Shown here piece after piece: positions 31,895 to 43,390 of a DNA stretch of 64,000 bases. The stretch spans positions 24,521-88,520 of the forward strand of contig JADDOH010010850.1 of NCBI GenBank assembly GCA_016648135.1. The letters are read 5' to 3'. Under the pieces are notes generated by a model, which was given only the letters and a program-made list of their open reading frames with translations, was not told where the DNA came from and ran no database searches. The first letter of the stretch is position 1, and each line of letters begins with the position of its first letter. The translations under genes and the position numbers were made by a program. The DNA is from Agrypnia vestita. Lineage: Eukaryota; Arthropoda; Insecta; Trichoptera; Phryganeidae.

Positions 31895-32133
31895 AGATCT
31901 GTTGATCTGTTCTGGCAGGAAGCTACTATTCTTGGGACGTCAAGGTCCAACTGTACCTCCATCGTTTAAGCGATCTTCTAGGAAGACGATGACCAGCTAG
32001 GGTTTCGTTAGCTGCAATGTAAGAGATTATGAAGTGGTCCATCTGTTTACATGATGTCTCCAGAATCTTCGCAGTTTCTTCTAATTTCAACATTGCAGAT
32101 TCGATCTCAAAGCATTCTTCCTGTTATTTCCCT

Positions 32134-32795
32134 TACTCCTGTGTGTCGGTGGTGTAACGTAGGTCTACATGTCATAGAAAATATGAAATATCTACTTTAT
32201 TTACGAAAACTAAAACGTCACATTTTTTGTAATCATCGAATAGGCATTTTCACACCAAAATGACTAAATTAAACTGTTGCAAATGTACGGATTTTTTAAT
32301 TAAAAAATATTTATTCATTACTCTAGTATTTCAGGCCGGTGTGTAAAAGAGAGCAGAATATTGCACGTCGCAGTTAAATCGAGCAAGAAAGAGCACGACA
32401 ATACCACACATTTCATGTTAGGACAGAGATGGCGGTTGCTTGAGTTTCGGTGAAAGAGAAAACAATATCGAAAGAGCGCGGTAGAGTCGCATAACACGTG
32501 TTACACAAAGACGGACTGCAATCGCCGCATCGTTGAATTTAGTTGGTAATGATACGTCGGCGTGAGCGCACGCAAATTCGATATGCCATGATTTTATGAT
32601 AATTTACTAAAATAATGCAAATATGTATGTTTACCTTATATAATTATATAAAGGGACCTTTAAAAAGTCTTATCTGTATTTAAAATATTTTTTTTTACCA
32701 CATATTAAAAACCATGTCGATTTTTAATCGTGTAACACTGTGTTACACCACCGTTCTCGAAGGTAATTTATAAGGACAGTCTTTTAAGAGTTAGT
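32134..32795. repeat. ~660-bp dispersed repeat, copy 1
   Basis: Nearly the same sequence occurs at 45663-46322. Both begin ACTCCTGTGTGTCGGTG and end CAGTCTTTTAAGAGTT-like. Just inside are inverted CGGTGGTGTAAC / GTTACACCACCG motifs at 32147 and 32753, about 607 bp apart. Internal landmarks: GGTCTACATGTCATAG, TAAAAGAGAGCAGAATATTGC and TATGCCATGATTTTATG. It has small indels between copies and no long ORF. Possibly a non-autonomous element; in the 45-kb copy it follows a PLE ORF fragment directly. Confidence 0.65.
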
Positions 32796-33164
32796 TATCG
32801 CTTCCGATGTTCTAAGCAGACTCTACTCTAGCAATTTTTTTCTTACGGTTCCGGAGAATTTCAGTGATTTTCATAAATGTGTATACTAAATAAAAGATTT
32901 AAACGTCAACCGAAACAACATAATAAGCTTTTTATTGTCCAACGTCAACCCTTGTTTACTGAAGGCTTTATGTGGCGAGCAATTGTTGGAAAGTTGTACC
33001 ACCAGTTCATCATCCCCCGACCCTATCTAAAATATACAACGTCGGAAACAAACGTATGTAGTTACTTTAAATTTCAACAGAAACATTATGTAATAGAACC
33101 CACCCCAGATAAAATATGTAGAAGATTCTGAATGACTGAAAACGTGAGAACATTCCTGAGTATC

Positions 33165-33575
33165 TAATCAAACATAATAATTTCGTTGTCTGTCGCCGTA
33201 ACTTCGTGTAGCATCCGTAATTTCGTTCGAATTCACGGCTAAAAAAACGTAATTAAACGGCCGGAGACGGGGTTTAAACCGCGGGCCAGCGAGCCCGAAC
33301 CGGCCGCCTAACGCATGTTGCTACCACCGCCTCTCCGTGGACCGAAAAAATATACTATTAATACGTACTAGGACTTAGCAAAGACGTGAACCATTTCATG
33401 TTCCGCCAGCATAATCGCCAAGATTTAAAATAGTAACATTACCTGCCGGCAGGGGAAATATAAAAATTTCAAATATTTTGAAAGTTGCTATTGTTATTTC
33501 ATGGGTATCGGCTATAAATAAGTAAATACTTATTCTTTAGGGACCGTCATTTTTGACGGGTTACAACAACTTTTG
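33165..33575 (+). repeat. ATAATAATTTCGTT...family repeat, near full length
   Basis: Runs from CAAACATAATAATTTCGTTG through ACGGCCGGAGACGGGGTTTAAACC and CCTGCCGGCAGGGGAAATAT to TTTTTGACGGGTTACA. Same family as 16828-17262. Confidence 0.6.
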
Positions 33576-34441
33576 AAATAAAATTAACTGAGATACTAAA
33601 AATGTGTTTATTGATTAAGATAAATTATAGAAGTCTCACAGAGACGAAGCTATTTATATGTGACGGTGCAGACAGATAGACGGACGGACAGACGACGAAA
33701 TTGTTGTGTTTGATTATTTTATGTACAGAGATTTTGGGCTATTCTGCTATGTAAATTCTATGTCCAACCTCCTGTAATGGGTACCTTTTGATACATTCAC
33801 TCTCATCGTAATCTACTACCATAGATCCGTTAGGTTTAATTTAAATTTTAAATATTACAATTATCATTACTTTCGATTTAATCAGAAAGAATATTATTTG
33901 ATGTATGTATGTTATTTGAGCGTGTAAGACGGACTCTTCGGAAATCAACCTAAACAAAAATTTTATAGCCACAAAGCGCGGGTACACATTTTCAGACTTA
34001 GTTGACCTGGGAGCCTACATGCCTATTATGTTGTGCGGAGAATGTGGACTTCGTTCATCTTATAATCACTCACTGTAGTATACTTATATTGTATAATGTA
34101 TTAATGTTTTATTTAAATGTATCATTGTAAACCGTAACTGTACTAATCACCTTGTCCTAAATGACTATCCATTAGGGTCATTCTGACCTGTCGATAGTCT
34201 CTAAATTAAAAAGAAAAAAAATAAAAAAATATACACATTCAATTCTTATGCTAATTTATTTAGTTAATAATTCCATACTTATAATCCCGAACACGCTGTA
34301 GGAAAATCTTTACTGAGACTTCCCTTTGGTGGTTTAATCGAAATCGTGGAAGATAATCTAAGTAAGTATATTCGATTTAACACTTTTTCATTCAATTAAA
34401 TATATTGGATCGTCCGGAGGCCGAAGCCACTCTGTACGGCC

Positions 34442-35790
34442 ATGATTGGATTGGATTGGAAATGTATCGAGTTTCAAGTTTTATTCATTAAAACGCATAT
34501 TCAATACATTCTGTATACAAAAATTCTCTATACATCACTAGTACGAAGTATATTGGAATATTCGTCAGTTATTTGGTCACCTTATTATACAACACATGTT
34601 GCGAGAATCGAAAGAGTGCAGTGAAGAGAGAAAGAGGTGATGTTATTCAAAATAACACACAATCTAGTCCTTGACTTGACAGTCCGGAACTTCTTCAATG
34701 AATATCTTTCCACATCCCAACTCGCAATAACAGACATTCACCTACTTTTCATCTCACCTTTTGCGAGACCAACTCAAAACAAAACTCCTTTATGTACAGA
34801 TCCACAAATTCATTTAACACAAACTATCACCGCATTGACATTTTCAACTCATCGATAAGAAACATAAAATAAACAATATCTACAAAACCGTACCCAAACT
34901 AATTGTACAATTTATCTTCCCTTCTACTCCCATCCCACATTCCCCTCCACCCTCCCCAGTCGCTGTTAAAAAATGTTTAAAAATTATTTTACTACGTCAC
35001 ACTTGTTCTAATAAATTACTATATTCAGTGGAAAATTTGTAATTGGCGTAATTTAAAAATACATTATTTTATATTTGTTAATATGTTAATATGCTGTTAA
35101 TTTTCCCTAAAAAAAAATAATAAAAAAAAAAGTTTCTACGTATTTTGTCACACAAAGCTGGTCAACACAATAACCTTCACAGCCACGAAGTTCGACTTGC
35201 CTTTTTCAATATGCACAAACTTGAGTCCCGACGGAAAATATCCGATCTCGTTGTGCTACACAAGATTCTCAGTGGAGCTATTGATTCTATTTCTCTATCT
35301 GACATTAATTTGCATCTTAAACCCCGTATAAGAAACCCAGAATTCTTGAGAATAAGCCAGCACACTAATAATGTTGGTTACTTTTCTTCCATCATAAGCA
35401 CATATAATATGTATTGTGCTGACCCTTACATTGATGCTAATATTCTTGCAGATACCTTATATATAGATATTATCGTTCAAAAATTCACTCATACACAACA
35501 TCTATTTTCTAAACGATGACCTGTACCTATAGATCCATTAGATCAATTATTTATTTACATATTCTTATATGATCACACTCCATTCAAACACTAAATATAT
35601 AATACACATAAATGTACATGTAAAATATACATAAATGTAAAAATACATGTTGCTAAAGCGTGCCGAAGACACTTGTAATTGAGAAAATAGGCATAGTCTT
35701 CATTAATAATGTTTTGTTATTAAGTATCATGTACCCATGTACCCATTATCCTGTTAATGCCTCTAATAAATATATAAAAAAAAACATAAC
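34442..35790 (+). pseudogene. LINE copy (jockey/CR1-like) interrupted by a second LINE fragment
   Basis: Before the break (34442-34620) the frame reads LVRSILEYSSVIWSPYYTTH and VARIERVQ; after it (35130-35520) comes FLRILSHKAGQHNNLHSHEV, LESRRKISDLVVLHKILSGA and INLHLKPRIRNPEF. This is the C-terminal RT/thumb region of jockey/CR1-type ORF2. The 3' UTR ends at about 35785 in TCCTGTTAATGCCTCTAATAAAT plus A-rich tail. The uninterrupted sequence at 50345-51062 shows that 34621-35129 is extra. Frames contain shifts; not functional. Confidence 0.75.
34621..35129 (+). mobile_element. Second LINE 3' fragment nested in the first
   Basis: The insertion point is exact by comparison with 50417-50440 (...GAGAGTGCAG|AAAAAGTTTC). 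The inserted DNA starts near TGAAGAGAGAAAGAGG, contains shifted frames reading MLFKITHNLV and FFNEYLSTSQLAITDIHLLF (jockey/CR1-type C-terminus) and ends in an A-rich tail (CCCTAAAAAAAAATAATAAAAAAAAAA). 5' truncation plus poly-A is typical of target-primed reverse transcription. Confidence 0.65.
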
Positions 35791-36159
35791 TGTAGTTTTT
35801 GTTTTCTGAATTCTAATTTCAATTATGTTCAAAAGTAAAAAAAAAACTGTAATTTCATCGGCATAATTGAGGAATATGGTGGGTGATTCCAATTTTTTTA
35901 AGAGATATCAACGGTATTTAAAAAATGAAATCGAATTGATTCGGTCGTAAGTGTTTAAAAAAATGTACTTATGTGTGCGTGTTAGAATGCCCATGCGTAT
36001 TTTTTCACGTTCCAACTCAAGGTATACAACACAAACTAGAATAGAATCAATGTCAGTTCTCCATCAACGGATAAGTAATCTAAAATAAAAATTAAATCAA
36101 TTCAGCCGGCCTTTTATATGAGTAAAAAATAAAAAAAATACATACTAAATAACAAGGAT

Positions 36160-36531
36160 AGTGACAATCCTATCATGAAATCAGGAGTTTATAGACTTAA
36201 TTGTAACGATTGTGATAATTTTTATATTGGCAAAACAAAAAGAAATTTTGAAACTTTGGTTAAAGAACATGTCAAAGCATTAACTAGCAATATTGAGTCT
36301 AATTTTGCAAAACATTTAATTGAATATGACCTTACATTTGATATTAACACAGGTTTAAAATTTTTACATTTCAGCTATAAGATCCCACAAATAAATAATT
36401 TAGAAATACTTGAAATTAGGAAAAACGTTAATATTAATTCTAATATAATAAATACACTGACAAAATTTTTGCATAATCCTATTTTGAATATTTTTCCACT
36501 TAACATTCCATATTATCCAGATGACCCATAA
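36160..36531 (+). pseudogene. PLE ORF C-terminal part: GIY-YIG endonuclease domain
   Basis: From the in-frame Met at 36175, 118 residues end at 36531. GVYRLNCNDCDNFYIGKTKR holds the two catalytic-motif segments (GVY and YIG, with the CxxC of PLE-type GIY-YIG domains). Then come TLVKEHVKALTSN, FAKHLIEYDLTF and INNLEILEIRKNVNINSN, the usual PLE C-terminal order. The Arg after the YIG segment that often serves catalysis may be missing or shifted. The N-terminal RT is lost, so the ORF is a remnant even though this part is uninterrupted. Confidence 0.75.
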
Positions 36532-36620
36532 TAATTAACACCTCGAACCCCCCGCTCCCCTCACCTTCACCGTAACACATTTGCTTGGTTTAACTTTTGA
36601 AAAATTTTTAGTACACAATA

Positions 36621-36661
36621 ATCCTGAAGTAGGGAACATTGTTCCCGAAACATGTAGATTG
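36621..36661 (+). ncRNA. PLE hammerhead motif, one core change
   Basis: AATC (stem I), CTGAAGT (36625-36631; A9 of CTGANGA is T), extra A, GGGAAC-ATT-GTTCCC perfect helix II, GAAA (36648-36651), palindrome CATG, TA, GATT (stem I partner). Only the A9 change argues against activity. Same PLE family as 27248-27850. Confidence 0.7.
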
Positions 36662-37122
36662 TTTAATCTAATAAAGTGGTGAAAACAAAGTGATTTGTGT
36701 TTTATTTTAATAATAATAGCGTCCGGAGCATATGCAATTGGAGCGTTCCAATCGTATTGGCTAATTTTGATCGTAATTGTATTAAAATATGTAATTAGGT
36801 ACGTAAATATCATAAGTTCCTACATTCGTTATGTCTTTCTATTATCTATGGTTCGCGTAAACTGGTGTAATCCATGGATAAAGCGACTCAAATGTCAAAA
36901 TGTATGGTGAAAATTTCGAAACATAAAGTGAATTGACTTTTTAAATGCTTTGCTCTTAATCAATTTGAATTCGTCTTTAAAATTAGAGCACTCAACTATA
37001 GAGGGAAAACTTACGTTTGAAAATCTTGAATCTTCGTGTTTTCAAATTTAATTCAAAGAGATAAAAAAAACTATTGTGAATCTGTATTTTAAAAATAAAA
37101 AAAAACCTAACTAGTGTAAATA

Positions 37123-37500
37123 TTATTTTTCATTACCATCGCGGGTTAAAGAAAAAAAAGACTCCACAATATTCGCGCTACGGAGAAGGCTTGATCCTTG
37201 CGACACAAAAGACTCGACCGGAGTAGCCCAAGACGGGATATTATGTTTGTTCAAATCAACCAATTGTGTGGATTTCCATTGTCCATTCACAATGCACTGC
37301 CATTTCAGTGAAGCTGATGTTATGAAAGTCGAGTGATATGCGACGAAAAACTGTATTACGCTATCGGGCAATTTCGAAATTCGCAGCCCTATGTGGCTAG
37401 TGATGGTATTTTTTAACAATGTATTAAACCTCAAAAATGAAACACAAAATATTGTAGCGAGAACATAGTGAACTACTACCAGATAACACAACGTTGTCAT
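37123..37500 (-). other. Unassigned open frame, 125 residues, hydrophobic N-terminus
   Basis: Starts with a signal/anchor-like stretch (MTTLCYLVVVHYVLATIFCV) followed by a polar region containing LKWQCIVNGQWKSTQ and ends in NEK. I do not recognise a family. It lies in the amon intron on the same strand, just left of an LTR-like repeat (37560-38132), so it may be retroelement-derived. No splice sites or second copy noticed. Confidence 0.2.
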
Positions 37501-37559
37501 GCAACTCAGAGTCAGTCACCGTAACCGAAAACTCTCGAATATTACGCAAGCAACGCAGG

Positions 37560-38132
37560 GTCAATCATGTATAACCGCATTCTCTGTCTCGAAGATTCTA
37601 TGATATTCCACGACGCCCTAAAATACTACATTGGAAAGTCTAGAACACTCTACAGGCCTCTCGTTATCTATAGAATAAATCTTTCGTAGGAATTTATCTA
37701 TAAAAGGAGTCAAGCAATGGGGCGTTAAGAGTTCGTAATGATGACAAGGCGACATCTCCGCGATAAAATTAGTGTGACCAGTGATTCGTGACTGTGATAT
37801 TATAACACGCGATATTACCAGCGAAAATGGGAATAAAGGAATACCGGGGAGTAGTTTCTACGACTGAATATTGAAAAGAATATACCAGAAATGATCTAAG
37901 CGATAGAAGTAGCGTTAATCAGTAATGCGAATTAAGGAACAGTTTAATAATAAGTGTGTGAAATATTCGGGAGACATTTAGCGACTATAAAATTACGAAC
38001 AGTACTACAATTTAACTCGTGATTTTTAATAATAATAATTTAAATAGTGACTTTCTTTAGTAACAAATTAAAATAAATTAATTTCCAATGTTTTCATTTG
38101 CCTCCGAAAACCACTTCCCTGACAATATTTAG
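37560..38132 (+). mobile_element. LTR-like dispersed repeat
   Basis: Contains CTAGAACACTCTACAGG, TATAAAAGGAGTC (about 37700; plausible TATA box) then GATAGAAGTAGCGTTAATCAG, GTGAAATATTCGGGAGACAT, GAACAGTACTACAATTTAACTC, and an end region CTCCGAAAACCACTTCCCTGACA. The order matches other candidate LTRs (2770-3235, 51391-51830). No adjacent gag or pol. Confidence 0.4.
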
Positions 38133-38615
38133 TCACATTCTTGAACGAAAAGTCTTGTTCTTTATTTACAATATTAAACAATGTTGGGTCATAAGTTGTT
38201 GTCGACAAGAACAAATCTAATCATACAGACACGTTTACTTGTTTTCGCTATTCCTGCGCCGCGACCGCCCGGTTTTCTTCTTATTTGACGTCACCTCGAA
38301 CTTTCGTAGCTACGATTTAATTAAATAAATTAACACTCGATCACTGCTTCAATCAAAAAAGGAACTAAACTCTCACGCGCGTTTTTCCTTCATGCGGTTC
38401 GAGTGCAGTAAAGATTGAAATTGTGCAAAAACTTATAGCGCCACCTGTCCAATGATAAAATTTTCACGTTAGTATATAATGCTGAAATATTGTGAAATGT
38501 ATTTAATTAATTGATTTATAGATATTTTGGAAAAAAAATGCTATTCGTGACAAAAATATTATGAAGATAATATCTTATTTTATATTACTCTTGGTAATCT
38601 TTGTAACAAACATTT

Positions 38616-39030
38616 ATTGTATTATTTGTATGTATCTACTTACTAATAACTGAATTTGCAAATCAGTTATTAGAAAATGATCACGGTTCTGATAAAAATT
38701 TAGGACTTTCTATTTTACACATAAATAATTTTGGTCTGAAATTGAATAATTTAGAATCATTAGAAATAAGTACAGCATGCAATAGAAAACAAAATATTAT
38801 TAATAATCAATTAAATTTAACTACTAGCCCAACTCTAAAAAAAAATTCAATAATTGTGAGTAATCAAGAACTTCAGCAACAATATTTAAAAATAATTTAA
38901 AAAAACAAAAAACAAAAGACATTATTCATTTGATTTTGATATTTTGAAACACCCTGACGATGGAAAGGCTTTTCCGAAACATGTAGGTGTAATTAATAAA
39001 ATATAAGTAGATACATACAAATAATACAAT
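38616..39030 (+). mobile_element. Penelope-like element copy bounded by 27-bp inverted repeats
   Basis: The 5'-truncated ORF C-terminus (about 38645-38898) reads ENDHGSDKNLGLSILHINNF, LKLNNLESLEISTACNRK and NQELQQQYLKII-stop, typical of the segment after the GIY-YIG in PLEs. An intact-looking hammerhead follows (38949-38990) with a short tail ending TAAGTAGATACATAC-AAATAATACAAT (39004-39030). The exact reverse complement of that tail is at 38616-38642, abutting the truncated ORF: an inverted terminal cap as in other Penelope copies. Confidence 0.75.
38949..38990 (+). ncRNA. PLE hammerhead ribozyme, intact core
   Basis: ACACC (stem I), CTGACGA (38954-38960), extra T, GGAAA-GGCT-TTTCC helix II, GAAA (38976-38979), palindrome CATG, TA (cleavage after 38985), GGTGT (stem I partner, 5 pairs). 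Every conserved core position is present. A distinct sequence type from the 31649 and 36621 ribozymes. Confidence 0.8.
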
Positions 39031-39684
39031 CAATATTTAAAAATGTTAATCTACAATGTTGCTGAATCGATTGAAAAAAAAAACCTTTGTAACAAACTAG
39101 TATGTAATAAGCAGCATAAACTATTTACAAATGACATTAGCATGTCTTATTTTTATTCCTTGGTATTACAGTCTTAAGTGTTCCCATTCATCGTGCGAGT
39201 TCGGGTCCCTGGCAAAAAAATTTTTGAGAAAAAATATGAGCGGAATTTTTTTTACCTTAATTTATGTTTTTTTATAAAAATATTTTTTTTGTAACCATAA
39301 AAAATCTTATGCAAATGTGGTATGAAACTAGTATCTAAGATACCTACTCTTCTTTCCTTCTTCTAATAGCGTAGAGCCAGGATTAAATAGTACAAAATCT
39401 GTATTTTTTCATTTCTTGGTGGCAATTTGAATTTTTCGTACACTACCCATGTTGGTAGAGTTTTCCCTTATTGGATTCGTAGCAGGATTAAGCCGTTCGT
39501 GCGTTATTCTATTCACGATATACTTTCCATTTGAGTAGTTTGTGGTGACGTATTAATACGATCTGCAACCAATATTTTTGTTGGAAGCCGGATTATTCCT
39601 AGGCCAAATTGTTTGCTAGCGGATTACGCTTCGTAATAATGTTTCGAGACCAATTTCTGTACCACAATATATAATACACTAGCC

Positions 39685-39870
39685 GTTCGTACCCTATTTT
39701 TGGCCTAATTTTTCCGTCGGGAATATGTATGCGAAATTTGGGCCCAATTGATCAAACGGTGTAGATTTGTACAGAAAATATATCTGGGGGAGGGGATGGG
39801 TTAGAGGGGAAGGGTAAATGTCTATATTACCCGACTGGTGCTAAAGAATAAGTATACAAAACTTGCATTG
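39685..39870 (+). repeat. Retroelement-tail-like repeat (ACTAGCCGTTCGTACCC)
   Basis: ACACTAGCCGTTCGTACCC, then AATTGATCAAACGGTGTAGATTTG, a GGGGGAGGGGATGGG block and CCGACTGGTGCTAAAGAATAAG. Same unit as the tandem array at 52968-53450, single copy. Confidence 0.5.
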
Positions 39871-40542
39871 CGTTATAGCTACCAGGAAACACAAAAAATA
39901 TGCGATTCCAACATACTTTTGGTCCTCTCGAACGTGCCAAATATTATGAAAATGTTGGTTTTTAGTGATTTTTAAGAGGCGATAAAGTCTTATTTTCTTT
40001 TAATTTATTTTTACCAGATTACTTATATTCTTTATAACATACACCATTGCTGAAAATATAAAATGTAATTATTATTATAATAAAATAAAAAACAATTTGA
40101 GCTTGCCCGATGAGGGTAGGTACTAAACGCTAAGCTGGCTATCTTAGTGTTAGAACAATAGAACAAAAATTTAATTACGAATGAAATATGTTAATATAAC
40201 AATATATGTATTACTGCTAGCAGAGTATGGAAATAGGCGAAATCACTACAGTGCAGAAATATATGTTTGTCTCACCCATACCGGTGTCACTTCAAGTCTT
40301 ATGCGCATGTCCGAGAATTAGCGCCAATTTATATCCAATCAGCGCCGCCACACGGGATAAATGAGAGTCACGACGCTTGCGCACAAAAGTAGCATTTTCT
40401 GCCCCGCTTACTCCGTGACACTACCACATATGGACTTCAGCAATATAGGAGTATTACATATATGAATACAACAAATATATCTTTCTGAAGTCTCTATATT
40501 TCCATGTATTTAAATAAATACATGAAAATGCATCTTTTAAGT

Positions 40543-40561
40543 AGGTAGGTAGGTAGGTACT
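40543..40561. repeat. (GTAG)n microsatellite
   Basis: About four GTAG units ending in GTAC. GTAGGTAC-type runs are common in lepidopteran spacer DNA (general impression). Confidence 0.85.
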
Positions 40562-41639
40562 ATTAAATGTTTAAGTTCACTTAAGATTGACTTCACACCA
40601 TCTTCGTATTCTTTCTTCGTCGTTCTGATATGGTCCTCATTAGTAAAAACGAAAGTTTTGAAAATTGAAAAATACATTCTGATTCAAATCATTTTACGAG
40701 TCGGGTTAAATCTTTCTCACATCACCCTTTCTAACATCCCACGCCATTCATATCTTGCGGTGGACATCTGTAGTTGACATGGACCACCCTTGTCACCCGC
40801 GGGCGGCGCGTGCGACCCTTGTGTGCAAACAATAAATAATATATGGTGAAAACAGAAAATATTTTGCGATTTGTACCGAAAAATAACCGGAAAAGTAATC
40901 GAAAATACAGGGTGTAATAGAACTAGTCCACAAAACTTAGATTAGGTTTATTTTGGGTAGATTTTTGCCGAAACTATGTGTCGAAAATTGTTTCGTGATC
41001 GCCGCGCGCGGGCCGCGCAACGGTTTTGATTGGTCGGGCTGGCACATTTAATTTTTTTTAAATCCGCCCAGTGACAGTTGAAAAGCATGTCGGTGTCTTT
41101 TTCTGCGAGAACCGACATTTTTCTTCGTGTGGCGTACGAATCCGACAAAGAGTTAGTTCATATTAGCCTTCCGGAAGAGACGGACCAACTGTTCCGGATT
41201 CGGGAAGCCGGGAGAATTGCGGATTGAATCGGCACTCGACGTACCAGGAAAATTGCAAGTACAATTTGTCCACTGTGTGTTATAGTTAGCTTTGGCCCAG
41301 TGTATCTCGAGCGTCAGAATATTATCAATCATTATCGGCGGAGATTGGAAAGGAAATTACTTCCTTCTAATATCCGACCCGCGTGCGATGGTGGCGATCC
41401 GTCGTCATCGTACAAAAATGTTTAAGCAACATTGTTGTAATATCAGTGATGATAAGCGACATCAAAATTAATCTTTTTTTATAATATTTCTGACTTTGTA
41501 TTATCATGATAGTAACTTCAATAGAATATTTCAAATTTATTCGCTTTATTAATAAATGTCAAATAAAAATATTAAAACTTACTAACTGTAATTTTTTAAT
41601 ATTCAATATAAGTTACTTTCATGATATTCCAACGTTTAT

Positions 41640-42430
41640 CAGAATAAGTAGATGAGTTTGTGTACTTGGGAAATATGTTGGACAGAAGAGGGAAGGTTGA
41701 GAAAGATATCGATAGGAGAGCTTGTTGGTCTTGTGGTTAGGACACTCGCCTCGTGATCCAATGGTCGCGGGTTCGAATCTCAGCCCATACTAGCAAGTTA
41801 GTCCTATTTTCATAGCACAAGCGTTTAGCTTAGTTTGAAAATAGTAAGAATATTGATGTGACACGTATTCCGTGTTCGCATCTCTATTTTATATTAAAAA
41901 AAGAAAGAAAAAAAGAGTGACTGTGGGGAATAGGGTGAACGGTGCTTTGAATAGAATAATTTCTAATAGAAATATGTCTATCGAAGCAAGACTAGCGGTA
42001 CATAATAGAATTCTGGTACCAACACTGATGTATTGAAGTGAATCCTGGATCTGGCCGAAGAGGAATGAAAATAGACTGAATGCAGTGCATATGAAATGGC
42101 AAATACATTTATGACAGAGTAAAGAATGAAGATATTAGGAAAGGGTCGCTCAGGTGGTTTGAGCATTTTGAGCGAATGAATGAGGAAAGAATGGTAAGAA
42201 AAATATATAAAAATATATAATTGTTGACGGTGCGAGAAAGAGAGGGCGACTGAGGAAGATGACCAGATTAACCAGATACTGGAAGATGGTTCGTTAGAAG
42301 CCTCAAAAACCATCGAGCTCGCATGAGAAGGTGTACGAATGTGGATGAGGCGAGAGTTGTATGTCAGGACAAAAGATGTGGCGCCCTATCCTTTTTGTAT
42401 ACACCACAGGGAAACGACGTGATGGTATAT
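41640..42430 (+). pseudogene. LINE ORF2 C-terminal remnant split by a SINE
   Basis: Frames give EFVYLGNMLDRRGKVEKDID before 41717, and after the SINE RVNGALNRIISNRNMSIEAR, LAVHNRILVPTLMY, a stop in place of Trp, then SWIWPKRNENRLNAV. A degraded LRWFEHFERMNEERMVRKIY part follows. This is the post-RT region of the same LINE family as 16275-16712. Multiple lesions. Confidence 0.75.
41717..41915 (+). mobile_element. tRNA-derived SINE inserted in a LINE
   Basis: GCTTGTTGGTCTTGTGGTTAGG with GCCTCGTGATCC and B-box-like GCGGGTTCGAATCTC form the head. The body contains CAAGTTAGTCCTATTTTC and CCGTGTTCGCATCTCTATTTT, then an A-rich tail (about 41894-41914). The same SINE occurs at 51838-52065. Flanks share only a short AGAG, so the target duplication is short or eroded. 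Confidence 0.7.
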
Positions 42431-43261
42431 AAGTAAAAGTAAAAGTCAGAAATATTTAAAAAAAAATGCAAACTTTGAAGTCGCATTTCACCATTACTAT
42501 TCATATCAGGACATAGTTGTTTGAAGATTTGGGACTAATAATTTAGACAGAAATCTACGTGTAAAGTATTGTGGACTACCTCTGTTACACCCTGTATGGG
42601 CTTCGAAAAATGAAGCTATAAATGGCTGAAGCCATCCGTAGACAGTTAACAGTTTAATACGGCGGCGTGCGCCGGTACAGGGATTCCATAGAGCTAATAA
42701 AAACATTCAATAATGCCCCACATAAAAGCGAATGCAGACATCAGCGCCACGCGGGGGCCATAAATTTAATTCTCAATTTTCGATATTCAATTTCGCGCCG
42801 AGGGAATGACTGGCCGTTTCACTTTTAGTGCGGCCGTAAAACGTCGCTTATCTGAGACGAAAATTCTACGGATAAATCTCTCAAAGGATTAAATTAAATT
42901 CTCCTTCACTGGATAACCTGCCAAATAACTAAAGTTAAATCACCAGTCATTATTTACAACTTTTAGCTGTGTTTTTATTTTATTTTACGAAGGTGAAATA
43001 CGCGCGATAACTTTAGCGCCTTAAAATGACTCCTTCGTCACGGTATTGCAGGATTATAGTGGGCACAACTTAATGTTGCCGGCGTAAAATGTTTAGAGGG
43101 TTCTTTCTCAGAATGTTTTACCATTCTAAATTCATCTGATGAAATAGAACACTAATCATGTTTGTTATAATAAATATTAGTTTGCAAAACTGTCATTACT
43201 TTACCTATAGAGCTGACGCACTTGTAGAAGAAGAGTATTTAGAATATCATAGACTCTAAGA

Positions 43262-43390
43262 TCCGAATTCTCAATCAATACTTAGATGATTTAAAGGTTA
43301 AGGTATACCGTATAAGTGTTATTTAGTACTGAAAATTACGCTTTTAAGGCATACCTTAACTTTCTAAATATTGACATGGGCCTTAGTAAT
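43262..43390. mobile_element. Palindromic MITE, GGCCCGAATTC family, copy 3
   Basis: GAATTCTCAATCAATACTTAG, ATGATTTAAAGGTTAAGGTATACC, GTGTTATTTAGTACTGAAAATTACGC, AAGGCATACCTTAAC, ending near GACATGGGCC. More diverged than copies 1 and 2. Confidence 0.5.

Larger units (their letters stand above)
36150..36720 (+). mobile_element. Penelope-like element copy: GIY-YIG ORF plus hammerhead segment
   Basis: A 5'-truncated PLE. The GIY-YIG ORF (36160-36531) is followed 90 bp later by a hammerhead motif (36621-36661) and a tail (GTTTAATCTAATAAAGTGG...GTGTTTTATTTTAATAATAAT) shared with 27248-27340. No reverse transcriptase part is present. Confidence 0.75.

Noticed and set aside
40288..40436. Promoter-like CCAAT region
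   Set aside because: CCAATTTATATCCAATCAG looks promoter-like, but GTGTCAC/GTGACAC at the two ends suggest a small inverted-repeat element, and no downstream gene is visible.
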